Counted from the stretch's first letter, positions 1-6,840 are shown. The stretch: 13,228 nt of DNA from Actinomycetes bacterium (GCA_023428065.1 JAEYZI010000068.1:1-13228), one strand, 5' to 3'. Notes: generated by a model from the letters alone, not told the origin. Program-made: numbers and translations.

Positions 1-1230
1 ACGCTCGCCGTGCTGCTCCCCGCCCTCGCGGTCGCCGCCGCCTGCGTCGTCGCGCTCCGGCTCGTGCCCGGTCTCGTGCGTCTGCTCGAGGCCGGCGCCC
101 GACGCACGCGCGGCCTCGTCGCGCTGCTCGGGCCGGCGCGCGCGGGCCGCGATGCGACGACGGGGATCGTCCCCGTGCTCGCGCTCCTCACGGCCGTCAC
201 GGTGACCGTGCTCGGGTCGGGGCTGCTCGCCACGGTGCAGGACGGCGTCGAGGAGGCGGCACGCGCGCAGGTCGGCGCCGATGTGCGCGTCGACGCGCGC
301 TACCTCAGCGACGACGCCCTCGCGGCGGTCGCGGCTCTCGACGGCGTCGCGCAGCTCGCGATCGTCGACACCGATCCCGACGTCACGATCGAGTTCCCCG
401 ACGGCGACGGCCGCATCACCGTGTACGCCGTCGACCCCGCATCCTTCGACGTCGCCTCGACGAGCGAGCTGCAGATCCCGGAGGACGGCGCCCTCGTGTC
501 GGAGACCGTCGCGACCCGACTCGCGGGCGAGCCGCTCGTCGTCGGGCGCGACGAGGTACCCGTCGTCGCCGCGGTGCCCGACGACGGACCGTTCGGGCCC
601 GCATCCGCCTGGATCGTCGTGAGCACCGCGACCGCCGAGGCGCTCGACGTCGACGTGCGCCCGAAGGCGCTCCTGCTCGCGACGGCTCCGGATGCCGCGG
701 ACGCCGTGCGCACGAACCTCGCCGAGCGCTTCGCGGGCTTCGGAACCGCGCGCACGGTCGACGACGTGCTCGCCGAGCGGCGCGGCGCCCCCGCCGTGAG
801 CGCGCTCGTGACGGGTACGGCCCTCGCGATCGCGGCATCCGCCGTGCTCACGGTGCTCGCCGCGATCCTCGCGCTCACCTCGGGCGCGGTCGCGCGTGCC
901 CGCGTCTTCGGGCTCCTCCGCGCGCTCGGCGCCCGCTCGCGCGCCGAGTACGCGCTCGTGCTGTGGGAGCTGCTGCCCGCGCTCGCCGTCGCGGTGCCGC
1001 TCGGCGTCGCCGCGGGTGTCGGCCTCGTGCCGCTCCTCGTGCGCGCGGGCGACCTCACCGTCTTCACCCGCGGCGGCACCCAGCCGACCGTGGAGCTCGG
1101 CCTCGGCACGTCCGCCGTCGTCGTCGCCGCGCTCGTCGGCGTCGTCGTGCTGGGCGTGCTGCTCGCCGCGGCGCTCGCCCGCCGCTCCGGTGCCGCGCGC
1201 GCCGTCCGTTCCGTCGACGAGGAGGGATGA
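1..1230 (+). CDS. FtsX/MacB-type ABC transporter permease, C-terminal part (5' end outside window)
   Basis: The reading frame is open from base 1, so the gene begins upstream and 409 residues are visible. The visible part has a hydrophobic helix at about residues 2-29 and a second at 55-76. A polar Asp/Val-rich presumably extracytoplasmic domain follows (about 77-265), then three more helices at about 267-295, 318-347 and 371-393. A long extracellular domain followed by a three-helix block is the FtsX layout. The first helix probably closes an earlier FtsX repeat, as in large two-repeat permeases. Between helices 3 and 4 lies the Arg-rich loop VFGLLRALGARSR, typical of the cytoplasmic coupling loop. 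The two downstream ATPases lie in the same operon; the stop is 4 nt from the next start. MacB/FtsX-type transporters usually act in lipoprotein or peptide export or in mechanotransmission; the substrate cannot be told here. Confidence 0.85.
   Translation, partial: TLAVLLPALAVAAACVVALRLVPGLVRLLEAGARRTRGLVALLGPARAGRDATTGIVPVLALLTAVTVTVLGSGLLATVQDGVEEAARAQVGADVRVDARYLSDDALAAVAALDGVAQLAIVDTDPDVTIEFPDGDGRITVYAVDPASFDVASTSELQIPEDGALVSETVATRLAGEPLVVGRDEVPVVAAVPDDGPFGPASAWIVVSTATAEALDVDVRPKALLLATAPDAADAVRTNLAERFAGFGTARTVDDVLAERRGAPAVSALVTGTALAIAASAVLTVLAAILALTSGAVARARVFGLLRALGARSRAEYALVLWELLPALAVAVPLGVAAGVGLVPLLVRAGDLTVFTRGGTQPTVELGLGTSAVVVAALVGVVVLGVLLAAALARRSGAARAVRSVDEEG
1221..1226 (+). promoter_or_regulatory. 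Shine-Dalgarno GGAGGG for the first ABC ATPase
   Basis: GGAGGG lies 8 nt before the ATG at 1235 and is embedded in the last codons of the permease gene. This supports the 1235 start over any upstream in-frame start and implies translational coupling. Confidence 0.7.
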
Positions 1231-1234
1231 GCCG

Positions 1235-2155
1235 ATGACCGCGCTCGCCGAACCCGACATCCTGTGCGAGGGTCTCGTACGCATCTTCACCGCCCAGGGC
1301 GTCGAGGTGCAGGCGCTCCAAGGCCTCGATCTGCGCGTCGAGCGGGGCGAGCTCGTCGCGCTCGTGGGCGCCTCGGGCTCGGGCAAGTCCACCCTGCTCG
1401 GGATCCTCGCGGGCCTCGACACGCCCACCGCGGGCGCGGCGCGCGTCGCGGGGCACGACCTGACGACGATGGGACGCAGGGAGCGGATCGGCTACCGCCG
1501 CTCGAGCGTCGGCTTCATCTGGCAGCAGACCTCGCGCAATCTCGTGGGCTACCTCACGGCCGCCGAGAACATCGCCCTCGCCCAGCACGTCGCGGGCGTC
1601 GTGCCGCGCGGCGAGCGGGAGCGCCGCGCCGCCGAGCTGCTCGACCTGCTCGAGATCGGCGAGCTCGCCGACCGCCGCCCCGCGGAGCTCTCGGGCGGCC
1701 AGCAGCAGCGGGTCGCCCTCGCCGTCGCGCTCAGCAACGGGCCGCGCGTGCTGCTCGCCGACGAGCCGACGGGCGAGCTCGACGAGGCGACGAGCGCGCA
1801 GGTGCTCGAGGCGATGGAGACGGTCGGCCGCGAGCACGGGCTCACGACGCTCGTCGTGACGCACGACGCCGCGGTCGCCGAGCACGTCGACCGCACGATC
1901 CGCATCCGCGACGGCCGTACCTCGACGGAGGTGCTGCGCAGCACGCACACGGATGCCGAGGGCGCGCGGGTGCGGGTCGCGGAGGAGTTCGCGGTGCTCG
2001 ACCGGGCGGGGCGCATGCAGCTGCCCGCCGAGTTCACGTCGGCCCTCGGACTGCGTGACCGCGTGCGCCTGACCCTCGAGCCCGACCGCATCGAGGTGCG
2101 CGCGGGGCAGCCGCACGGCGCCGCGCCGGTGACGACCGAGGGGGGTCAGCGATGA
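1235..2155 (+). CDS. ABC transporter ATP-binding protein with C-terminal AbrB/SpoVT-like domain
   Basis: This 306-residue protein is the ATPase of an FtsX/MacB-type exporter. Residues 9-228 form a complete nucleotide-binding domain: Walker A GASGSGKST (45-53), Q-loop Gln97, signature LSGGQQQ (152-158), Walker B VLLADEP (172-178) and switch His210. LolD/MacB ATPases normally stop near residue 225-235. This one continues through a short linker into about 40 residues (250-290) reading EEFAVLDRAGRMQLPAEF and on to LGLRDRVRL and DRIEVR. That resembles a SpoVT/AbrB swapped-hairpin domain, which is known for DNA binding or dimerisation. The function of the extension is inference: dimerisation or regulation of transporter expression are both possible. 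The gene starts 4 nt after the permease stop and its TGA overlaps the next ATG (ATGA), so the three genes are co-translated. Confidence 0.93.
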   Translation: MTALAEPDILCEGLVRIFTAQGVEVQALQGLDLRVERGELVALVGASGSGKSTLLGILAGLDTPTAGAARVAGHDLTTMGRRERIGYRRSSVGFIWQQTSRNLVGYLTAAENIALAQHVAGVVPRGERERRAAELLDLLEIGELADRRPAELSGGQQQRVALAVALSNGPRVLLADEPTGELDEATSAQVLEAMETVGREHGLTTLVVTHDAAVAEHVDRTIRIRDGRTSTEVLRSTHTDAEGARVRVAEEFAVLDRAGRMQLPAEFTSALGLRDRVRLTLEPDRIEVRAGQPHGAAPVTTEGGQR

Positions 2156-2826
2156 CGACGGTTCTGCGGGCAGAGGGCCTCACGCGCATCTTCCCGACGC
2201 CCGCGGGGGAGGTGCGCGCCGTGGAGGGGGTGGATCTCGAGATCGCGGCGGGTGAGCTCGTCGTGCTGCAGGGACGGTCGGGTGCGGGCAAGACGACGCT
2301 CCTCACGATGCTCGGTGGCCTCGACCGCCCCACGGCGGGCCGCGTCGAGCTCGACGGACGCGATCTCGCCGGTCTCGACGAGACGGCGCTGCGAGAGCTG
2401 CGGTCGACGCGCGTCGCGTCGGTCTTCCAGACCTTCGGACTGCTCCCGGTGCTCTCGGCGGCGGAGAACGTCGAGGTGCCGTTGCGCATCCTGCGGACTC
2501 CGCGTGCCGAGCGGGGTCGGCGCGTCGCCGAGGCGCTCGCCGCCGTCGACCTCGCGGATCACGCCGCGCAGCGCCCCGGGGAGCTGTCGGGGGGCCAGCA
2601 GCAGCGCGTCGGCATCGCGCGCGCGATCGTCGCACGCCCCGCCCTCCTGCTCGCGGACGAGCCCACCGGGCAGCTCGACTCGGAGACGGGCGCCGCGATC
2701 ATGGACCTCATCGTGCGGCTCGTCGCCGAGACCGGGATGGCGGCGCTCGTCGCGACCCACGACGCGGCGCTCGCGGGGCGCGCCGATCGCGTGCTGCGCA
2801 TTCACGACGGGCGCCTCGACGGCTGA
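2152..2826 (+). CDS. ABC transporter ATP-binding protein, LolD/MacB type
   Basis: A 224-residue stand-alone nucleotide-binding domain of the usual LolD/MacB length. Walker A is GRSGAGKTT (41-49), the Q-loop is Gln93 in VFQTFGLLP, the signature is LSGGQQQ (145-151), Walker B is LLLADEP (165-171) and the switch His is His203. The FQxxxLLPxLSAxENVExPL stretch is typical of the MacB/LolD subfamily that partners FtsX permeases. The start overlaps the stop of the preceding ATPase by 4 nt, with a G-rich ribosome-binding stretch at 2138-2146. It has no C-terminal extension, unlike its neighbour. Two ATPases beside one visible permease suggest either a heterodimeric motor or a second permease gene upstream of the window. 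The two differ substantially in sequence, so this is not a recent tandem duplication. Confidence 0.93.
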   Translation: MTTVLRAEGLTRIFPTPAGEVRAVEGVDLEIAAGELVVLQGRSGAGKTTLLTMLGGLDRPTAGRVELDGRDLAGLDETALRELRSTRVASVFQTFGLLPVLSAAENVEVPLRILRTPRAERGRRVAEALAAVDLADHAAQRPGELSGGQQQRVGIARAIVARPALLLADEPTGQLDSETGAAIMDLIVRLVAETGMAALVATHDAALAGRADRVLRIHDGRLDG

Positions 2827-2851
2827 CGTCGGGCGGGCCCGGCGCGCGAGG

Positions 2852-3610
2852 TCAGCGCGCGGGCGTCTCCGTCGTGGGTTCGATCGTCGTCGGCTGCTCG
2901 ACGGCGACGGGCTCGACGGATGCCGGCGCGAGGGGCGAGGTGTAGCGATCCGGCGCGTCGACCGAGGGGAGCGCGACGGGGGCGAACGCGGACGTCGACG
3001 CGGTGTCGGGCGCGGGCTCGACGAGCGGCTCGTGCGCGACCGGCTGATCGGTGGCGGCCGTGAACTGCTCCTCCGCCCAGCGCTGCTGCTCGACGATCAC
3101 GGGGTCGGTCGTCTGCTCCTCGTACCGCCAGCGCTCGAGGTCGGCGGCGAAGAGCTTGCGACCCTTGTTCGGCCGGTGCAGCCAGAGCACGAGCCGCTCG
3201 CGGTACTCCGCGAGGGTCTGGTCGGCCTGGTAGCTGAAGCTCACCGAGTTGACGCGCATGTCGGCGAGCTGGTGCGAGGCCCAGTCGGCGGCGTAGTTGG
3301 CGCCCGCGATGGGCAGCAGGCGCACCATGACGTCGGCGTCGTTCGCGAGGTGTTCGGCATGCTCGCGCGCCGTCGGCGACTGGCTGTGCCAGCGGGCGGC
3401 GTTCTGGCCCGCGGAGATGAGGGCGGCCACGGCGGCGGCACGCGTCTCATGGTCCCGTTGGGCGACGAGGCGCTTGACGGCCCCGCGTCCGATGAGCGCG
3501 CCCACGATGCCGGCGACCAGGATCGCCACGAACGGGATGACGGCGCTCACGAGGATGCGCTGTCCGTTGTCCGAATAGAACCAGTCCACGAAGTCGTTCC
3601 ACCACTGCAT
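2852..3610 (-). CDS. Hypothetical single-pass membrane protein
   Basis: I do not recognise a family for this 252-residue protein. After a Trp-rich N-terminus (MQWWNDFVDWFYSDNGQ), one hydrophobic helix spans about residues 19-43. Basic residues follow (RGAVKRLVAQR), which would leave the bulk of the protein in the cytoplasm. Residues about 50-170 look like a helical soluble domain rich in Ala, Trp and charged residues, with conserved-looking stretches ARWHSQSPTAREHAEHLAND and LVLWLHRPNKGRKLFAADLE. The last 70 residues are Pro/Val/Thr/Glu-rich and probably disordered. The start is supported by a TATCGT box ending 6 nt before the ATG, the same spacing as at neighbouring genes. It converges on the ABC operon with a 25-nt gap and follows the aldo/keto reductase, though a hairpin separates the two. 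It is probably expressed alone. Confidence 0.8.
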   Translation of the reverse strand: MQWWNDFVDWFYSDNGQRILVSAVIPFVAILVAGIVGALIGRGAVKRLVAQRDHETRAAAVAALISAGQNAARWHSQSPTAREHAEHLANDADVMVRLLPIAGANYAADWASHQLADMRVNSVSFSYQADQTLAEYRERLVLWLHRPNKGRKLFAADLERWRYEEQTTDPVIVEQQRWAEEQFTAATDQPVAHEPLVEPAPDTASTSAFAPVALPSVDAPDRYTSPLAPASVEPVAVEQPTTIEPTTETPAR

Positions 3611-3616
3611 GGCGGC

Positions 3617-3622
3617 ACGATA
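3617..3622 (-). promoter_or_regulatory. Putative -10 box (TATCGT), leaderless spacing, for the membrane protein
   Basis: Read on the - strand, TATCGT is followed by 6 nt (GCCGCC) and the ATG at 3610. No Shine-Dalgarno sequence fits between them. A start site at the A of ATG is predicted. No convincing -35 element is visible. Confidence 0.45.
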
Positions 3623-3628
3623 CGTCGG

Positions 3629-3658
3629 GCGGGGGCGGAACGGGCGGTCTTCCCCCGC
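3629..3658 (-). terminator. Putative terminator hairpin after the aldo/keto reductase
   Basis: Perfect 7-bp arms GCGGGGG / CCCCCGC are separated by 16 nt, 21 nt beyond the reductase stop on the - strand. There is no U-tract, as is common for actinobacterial hairpins. Chance pairing in such GC-rich DNA cannot be excluded. Confidence 0.35.
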
Positions 3659-3679
3659 GCGCCGCGTGATCGAGGATCC

Positions 3680-4681
3680 CTAGCGACCCGTGCCGTGCAC
3701 CGCGAACGGCTCGATCGCGGCGATCTCCTCGCTCGTGAGCGGGGCCGCGTCGAGCGCACCCAGGCTGTCCTCGAGCTGCGCGACGCTCGAGGCGCCGATG
3801 AGCGCGCTCGTCACGGCGGGCTGCCGCAGCACCCACAGCAGCGCGAGCTGCGCGAGGCTCTGTCCGCGCTCGCGCGCGATCGCGTCGAGCGCCCGTGCAC
3901 GTTCGAGGTAGGTCTCGCTGATCGTCTCGGCGGTGATCCACCGGCCCTCGGCCGCGCGCGAGTCGGCGGGGATGCCGTCGAGGTAGCGGCCGGTGAGCAG
4001 CCCCTGGGCGAGGGGGGAGAACACGATCGAGCCGATCTCGAGCTCCTCGATCGTCTCGAGCAGCCCCTCCTCGGGGAGGCGGTTGAACATCGAGTAGGAC
4101 GGCTGGTGGATGAGCAGCGGCACCCCCTCGGCGGCGAGCGCCTCGTACGCGCGGCGTGTGTCGTCCGGACCGTAGTTGGAGATGCCCACGTAGAGGGCCT
4201 TCCCCGAGCGCACGGCGTGGGCGAGTGCGCCCATCGACTCCTCGACGGGTGTGTCGGGGTCGGGGCGGTGGTGGTAGAAGATGTCGACGTAGTCGAGACC
4301 GAGGCGCGCGAGCGACTGGTCGAGCGAGCTCAGCAGGTACTTGCGGGAGCCGAAGTCGCCGTACGGGCCGTCCCACATGTAGTAGCCGGCCTTCGACGAG
4401 ATGACGAGCTCGTCGCGGTAGGGCCGCAGGTCGCTCGCGAGGATGCGGCCGAAGTTCTCCTCGGCCGACCCGCCGGGGGGCCCGTAGTTGTTGGCGAGGT
4501 CGAAGTGCGTGACCCCGAGGTCGAACGCGCGCAGCACGATGTCGCGCTGGGTCGTGAGGGGGCGGTCGTGGCCGAAGTTGTTCCACAGCCCGAGCGAGAT
4601 GCGCGGGAGCCGGAGCCCCGAGCGCCCCACGCGGGCGTACTCGAGGCGGTCGTAGCGGTCGGGGGCGGCGGTGTACGGCAT
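3680..4681 (-). CDS. Aldo/keto reductase, YghZ (L-glyceraldehyde-3-phosphate reductase) type
   Basis: A 333-residue NADPH-dependent aldo/keto reductase, close to the usual length of the YghZ/AKR14 group. It starts in the family style (PDRYDRLEYARVGRSGLRLP, then SLGLWNNFG). The catalytic tetrad is visible: Asp61 and Tyr66 in FDLANNYGPPGGSAEENFG, Lys97 in SSKAGYYMW and His138 in DIFYHHRPD. The insert MWDGPYGDFGSRKYLLSSLDQSL is diagnostic for YghZ-like enzymes. The cofactor-binding end is present (IPADSR, then LIGASSVAQLEDSL). Homologues reduce L-glyceraldehyde 3-phosphate or methylglyoxal-type aldehydes in the cytosol and detoxify reactive carbonyls; the substrate here is inferred from family. 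It diverges from msrA with an 81-nt shared upstream region, so both may respond to oxidative or carbonyl stress, but no shared operator is proven. Confidence 0.92.
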   Translation of the reverse strand: MPYTAAPDRYDRLEYARVGRSGLRLPRISLGLWNNFGHDRPLTTQRDIVLRAFDLGVTHFDLANNYGPPGGSAEENFGRILASDLRPYRDELVISSKAGYYMWDGPYGDFGSRKYLLSSLDQSLARLGLDYVDIFYHHRPDPDTPVEESMGALAHAVRSGKALYVGISNYGPDDTRRAYEALAAEGVPLLIHQPSYSMFNRLPEEGLLETIEELEIGSIVFSPLAQGLLTGRYLDGIPADSRAAEGRWITAETISETYLERARALDAIARERGQSLAQLALLWVLRQPAVTSALIGASSVAQLEDSLGALDAAPLTSEEIAAIEPFAVHGTGR

Positions 4682-4687
4682 GTGCCC

Positions 4688-4693
4688 ACCCTA
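4688..4693 (-). promoter_or_regulatory. Putative -10 box (TAGGGT), leaderless spacing, for the aldo/keto reductase
   Basis: On the - strand TAGGGT is followed by 6 nt and the ATG at 4681. It overlaps an 8-bp palindrome CCCTAGGG (4689-4696). The same hexamer at the same distance precedes msrA on the other strand. Confidence 0.45.
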
Positions 4694-4750
4694 GGGAACG
4701 GATCCGACGCCCGCCGCGTTGTACCCCTCGTCCCCCCGATTCATGGAAAG

Positions 4751-4756
4751 TAGGGT
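4751..4756 (+). promoter_or_regulatory. Putative -10 box (TAGGGT) or weak ribosome-binding site for msrA
   Basis: TAGGGT ends 6 nt before the msrA ATG at 4763. This fits a TAnnnT -10 box with transcription starting at the A of ATG. Alternatively AGGG at 4752-4755 could serve as a weak Shine-Dalgarno with 7-nt spacing. No clear -35 is visible. Confidence 0.4.
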
Positions 4757-4762
4757 CGCATC

Positions 4763-5290
4763 ATGCGCACTTTCGTTCTCGCCGGCGGCTGCTTCTGGTG
4801 TCTCGACGCGGTGTACCGCACGCTCGAGGGCGTGACGGATGTCGTGTCCGGCTACACGGGCGGCCACGTGCCGAACCCGAGCTACGAGCTCGTCTGCACG
4901 GGCACGACGGATCACGCGGAGGCCGTCGCGGTGACCTTCGACGAGGACGTCATCCCCGCGAGCGTCATCCTCGACGTGTTCTTCTCGCTGCACGACCCGC
5001 GCCAGCTCAACCGGCAGGGGAACGACATCGGCACGCAGTACCGCTCGGCGATGTTCTATGCCGACGAGGAGCAGAAGACCGAGTTCGAGGCCGCGCGCGA
5101 GCGGGCCTCGGAGTACTGGGACGGCGGCATCGTGACGACGATCACGAAGCTCGGCGACTTCTACCGCGCGGAGGAGTACCACCAGGACTTCTTCGCGAAG
5201 AACCCGAACCAGGGCTACTGCCTCGCGGTCGCGCTGCCGAAGGTCAACAAGATCCGCAAGAGCTACGCGAAGTACGTGAAGGCCGCCTGA
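4763..5290 (+). CDS. msrA: Peptide-methionine (S)-S-oxide reductase MsrA
   Basis: A 175-residue cytosolic repair enzyme that reduces the S-epimer of methionine sulfoxide in proteins or free methionine, with thioredoxin as the usual reductant. The nucleophile is Cys10 in GGCFWC. The family's active-site positions are filled: Glu53 in DHAEAV, Tyr41 in NPSYELVC and Tyr93 in GTQYRS. A C-terminal resolving cysteine, Cys153, lies in NQGYC. Extra cysteines at 13 and 45 are present; Cys13 follows the nucleophile in the CxxC-like variant seen in many MsrA proteins. Length and start are typical for the short MsrA form, with no signal peptide. It stands alone, divergent from an aldo/keto reductase. It is not fused or adjacent to msrB, which must be elsewhere if present. 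Confidence 0.97.
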   Translation: MRTFVLAGGCFWCLDAVYRTLEGVTDVVSGYTGGHVPNPSYELVCTGTTDHAEAVAVTFDEDVIPASVILDVFFSLHDPRQLNRQGNDIGTQYRSAMFYADEEQKTEFEAARERASEYWDGGIVTTITKLGDFYRAEEYHQDFFAKNPNQGYCLAVALPKVNKIRKSYAKYVKAA

Positions 5291-5322
5291 CCGCGCGCGG
5301 AGACCGCGCCGCAGACCGGGGG

Positions 5323-5351
5323 TTGCGCCACAAAGCTAATGGCATTAGCTT
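5323..5351 (+). promoter_or_regulatory. Putative leaderless promoter of the hydrolase-tetR operon
   Basis: TTGCGC (5323-5328), a 17-nt spacer and TAGCTT (5346-5351) form a plausible -35/-10 pair. The -10 box ends 6 nt before the ATG at 5358, so the transcript would begin at the start codon. No Shine-Dalgarno sequence is present. The palindrome below covers most of the spacer and all of the -10 box. Confidence 0.5.
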
Positions 5352-5357
5352 TGTGGC
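5327..5357. promoter_or_regulatory. Perfect 31-bp palindrome, probable TetR operator
   Basis: Two 15-nt arms, GCCACAAAGCTAATG and its exact reverse complement, flank a single central G at 5342. The AT-rich core stands out from the surrounding GC-rich DNA. It ends on the base before the hydrolase ATG and overlaps the predicted -10 box, so a bound dimer would block transcription. The TetR-family gene in the same operon is the obvious candidate ligand (inference). Confidence 0.8.
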
Positions 5358-6188
5358 ATGACCTCCTTCATCGACCGCCCCACCGCCACCGGCTCCGCGC
5401 GTCTCGCCTACGAGGTGCGCGGAGACGGGCCCCTCGTCGTGACAATGCCCGGCATGGGCGACCTCCGCTCCGCGGACACCGCGCTCGCCGACGCCCTCGT
5501 CGCCGACGGCTTCCGCGTCGCCTCCCTCGACCACCGCAACGCGGGCGACTCCGACCACGGCTTCGACGCCCTCGGCGACGAGCCCGCGGCATCCGACTAC
5601 CTCGCCCTCGTCGAGGAGCTCGGCGGCGGCCCCGCCGTGCTCGTGGGCACCTCCATGGCGGCGTCCGCGGCGATCGTCGCGGCGGCCGAGCGCCCGGATC
5701 TCGTGCGCGCCCTCGTGCTCCTCTCGCCCTTCGTGCGCAACGGCGGCGGCAACCCCGCCCTCGCGCGCGCCATGTACCGCGTGCTCTTCGCGCGGCCGTG
5801 GGGCGTCGCCATGTGGGCCTCGTACTACCGCTCGACCCTCAACCGCGGCACGGCGCCCGCCGACCACGCCGAGCACGTCGCGGCGATCCGCGCGGCGATG
5901 TCGCGGCCGGGACGGCTCGCCGACTTCCGCCGCCTCATGCTCGTGCTCGACCACGCACCGGCCGAGGCGCGCGTGGGCCGCGTGCACGCCCCCGTCCTCG
6001 CCGTCATCGGCGCCCTCGACCCCGACTACCGCGACCCGGCCGCCGAGCTCGCGCACGTCGGCGAGGTGCTCCCCGGCGCGCGCACCATGCTCGTCGAGGA
6101 GGCGGCGCACTACCCGCACCGCCAGCGTCCCGAGCTCGTGCTGCCCGCCGTCCGGGCGTTCGTCGCGGAGGTCGCGGCGCGTGCCTAG
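5358..6188 (+). CDS. Alpha/beta hydrolase, TetR-linked
   Basis: A 276-residue cytosolic alpha/beta-hydrolase-fold protein. The oxyanion region is TMPGMGDLRS (29-38) and a typical strand-loop ASLDHRNAGDS follows (55-65). The nucleophile elbow is GTSMA with Ser99, so the last Gly of GxSxG is Ala. The probable acid is Asp221 or Asp223 in GALDPDYRDP and the base is His251 in EEAAHYPH. The triad is therefore complete. A lid rich in aromatic residues (about 125-160, FVRNGGGNP to WASYYRS) gives a hydrophobic pocket. The substrate is unknown; such hydrolases next to TetR repressors often act on small esters, lactones or xenobiotics (inference). The ATG directly abuts a 31-bp palindrome. Its 3' end overlaps the repressor start by 8 nt, so the two are co-expressed. 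Confidence 0.9.
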   Translation: MTSFIDRPTATGSARLAYEVRGDGPLVVTMPGMGDLRSADTALADALVADGFRVASLDHRNAGDSDHGFDALGDEPAASDYLALVEELGGGPAVLVGTSMAASAAIVAAAERPDLVRALVLLSPFVRNGGGNPALARAMYRVLFARPWGVAMWASYYRSTLNRGTAPADHAEHVAAIRAAMSRPGRLADFRRLMLVLDHAPAEARVGRVHAPVLAVIGALDPDYRDPAAELAHVGEVLPGARTMLVEEAAHYPHRQRPELVLPAVRAFVAEVAARA

Positions 6189-6747
6189 GGCCGGTCTCAG
6201 CCGCGACGCGGTCGTCGCGCTCGCGGTCGAGCTGCTGGAAGCCGACCCCGTCGCGCCCCTGACCCTCGCGCGCGTCGCGGCGCGCGCGGGTGTCGCGGTG
6301 CCGAGCCTCTACAAGCACGTCGCCTCGCTCGACGAGCTGCGCGACGCCGTCGCCGTCGTCGGCATCACGCGCATCGCCGACGCCGTCGACGCCGCGACCC
6401 GGGGACTCTCGGGGGCCGCCGCGTTCGCCGCCGCGGGGCGCGCCATCCGACGCGAGGCCGTCGCGCATCCCGCGCTGTACCTCGCGAGCCAGCCGGCTCC
6501 GGGGCGGGAGGCCTCCCCGTCGTTGCTCGCCGCGGCCGAGCGCTCCGTCGCGCTGCTCGTGGCGATCGTGCGCGAGGCGGGCGTCGCCGAGGGTCGCGAG
6601 GTCGACGCCGTGCGCATCGCCCGCTCGGCCGTGCACGGCTTCGTGATGCTCGAGACGGCCGGCGGGTTCGGGCTGCCCGACGACGTCGAGGCGAGCTTCG
6701 AGCGCCTGCTCGCGGTCGTCTGGTCGGGGTTCGCGGCGATCGGCTGA
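6181..6747 (+). CDS. TetR/AcrR-family transcriptional regulator
   Basis: A 188-residue repressor with an N-terminal helix-turn-helix. Helix 1 is at about residues 7-22 and the recognition region is LARVAARAGVAVPSLYKHV (29-47), followed by the usual LDELRDAV. The rest is an all-helical ligand-binding domain; AVHGFVMLETAGGFGLP (about 150-166) matches the WHG-type C-terminal domain found in many actinobacterial TetR proteins. The start is GTG at 6181, 8 nt inside the hydrolase gene; the protein read from there begins just before the HTH, as the family requires. The likely operator is the palindrome at 5327-5357, giving autoregulation of the two-gene operon. The inducer is unknown and may be the hydrolase substrate or product (inference). 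Confidence 0.92.
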   Translation: MPRAGLSRDAVVALAVELLEADPVAPLTLARVAARAGVAVPSLYKHVASLDELRDAVAVVGITRIADAVDAATRGLSGAAAFAAAGRAIRREAVAHPALYLASQPAPGREASPSLLAAAERSVALLVAIVREAGVAEGREVDAVRIARSAVHGFVMLETAGGFGLPDDVEASFERLLAVVWSGFAAIG

Positions 6748-6775
6748 GCGGGCCCCGTCGCGTGCCGCAACCCCC

Positions 6776-6804
6776 GTGACGTCCGGCGCCGCCCGGAGTA
6801 CGGT
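6776..6804 (+). promoter_or_regulatory. Putative promoter of the 70-residue protein
   Basis: GTGACG (6776-6781), a 17-nt spacer and TACGGT (6799-6804) form a -35/-10 pair that would give a leader of about 30 nt. The leader contains the strong ribosome-binding site GGGAGGAG just upstream of the ATG at 6841. Confidence 0.45.
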
Positions 6805-6840
6805 CGAGCTGACGCCGTCGTCCGAGCGGGAGGAGACATC

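Noticed and set aside
2842..2860. GCGCGC / GCGCGC inverted repeat between convergent genes
   Set aside because: Six-bp GC-only arms arise readily by chance at this base composition and no U-tract follows.
2252..4753. Long open + frame (over 800 codons) across the ATPase, membrane protein and reductase genes
   Set aside because: It is a shadow frame of GC-rich coding DNA: low-complexity Arg/Ser/Gly/Val composition, no motifs, and it overlaps three well-supported genes.
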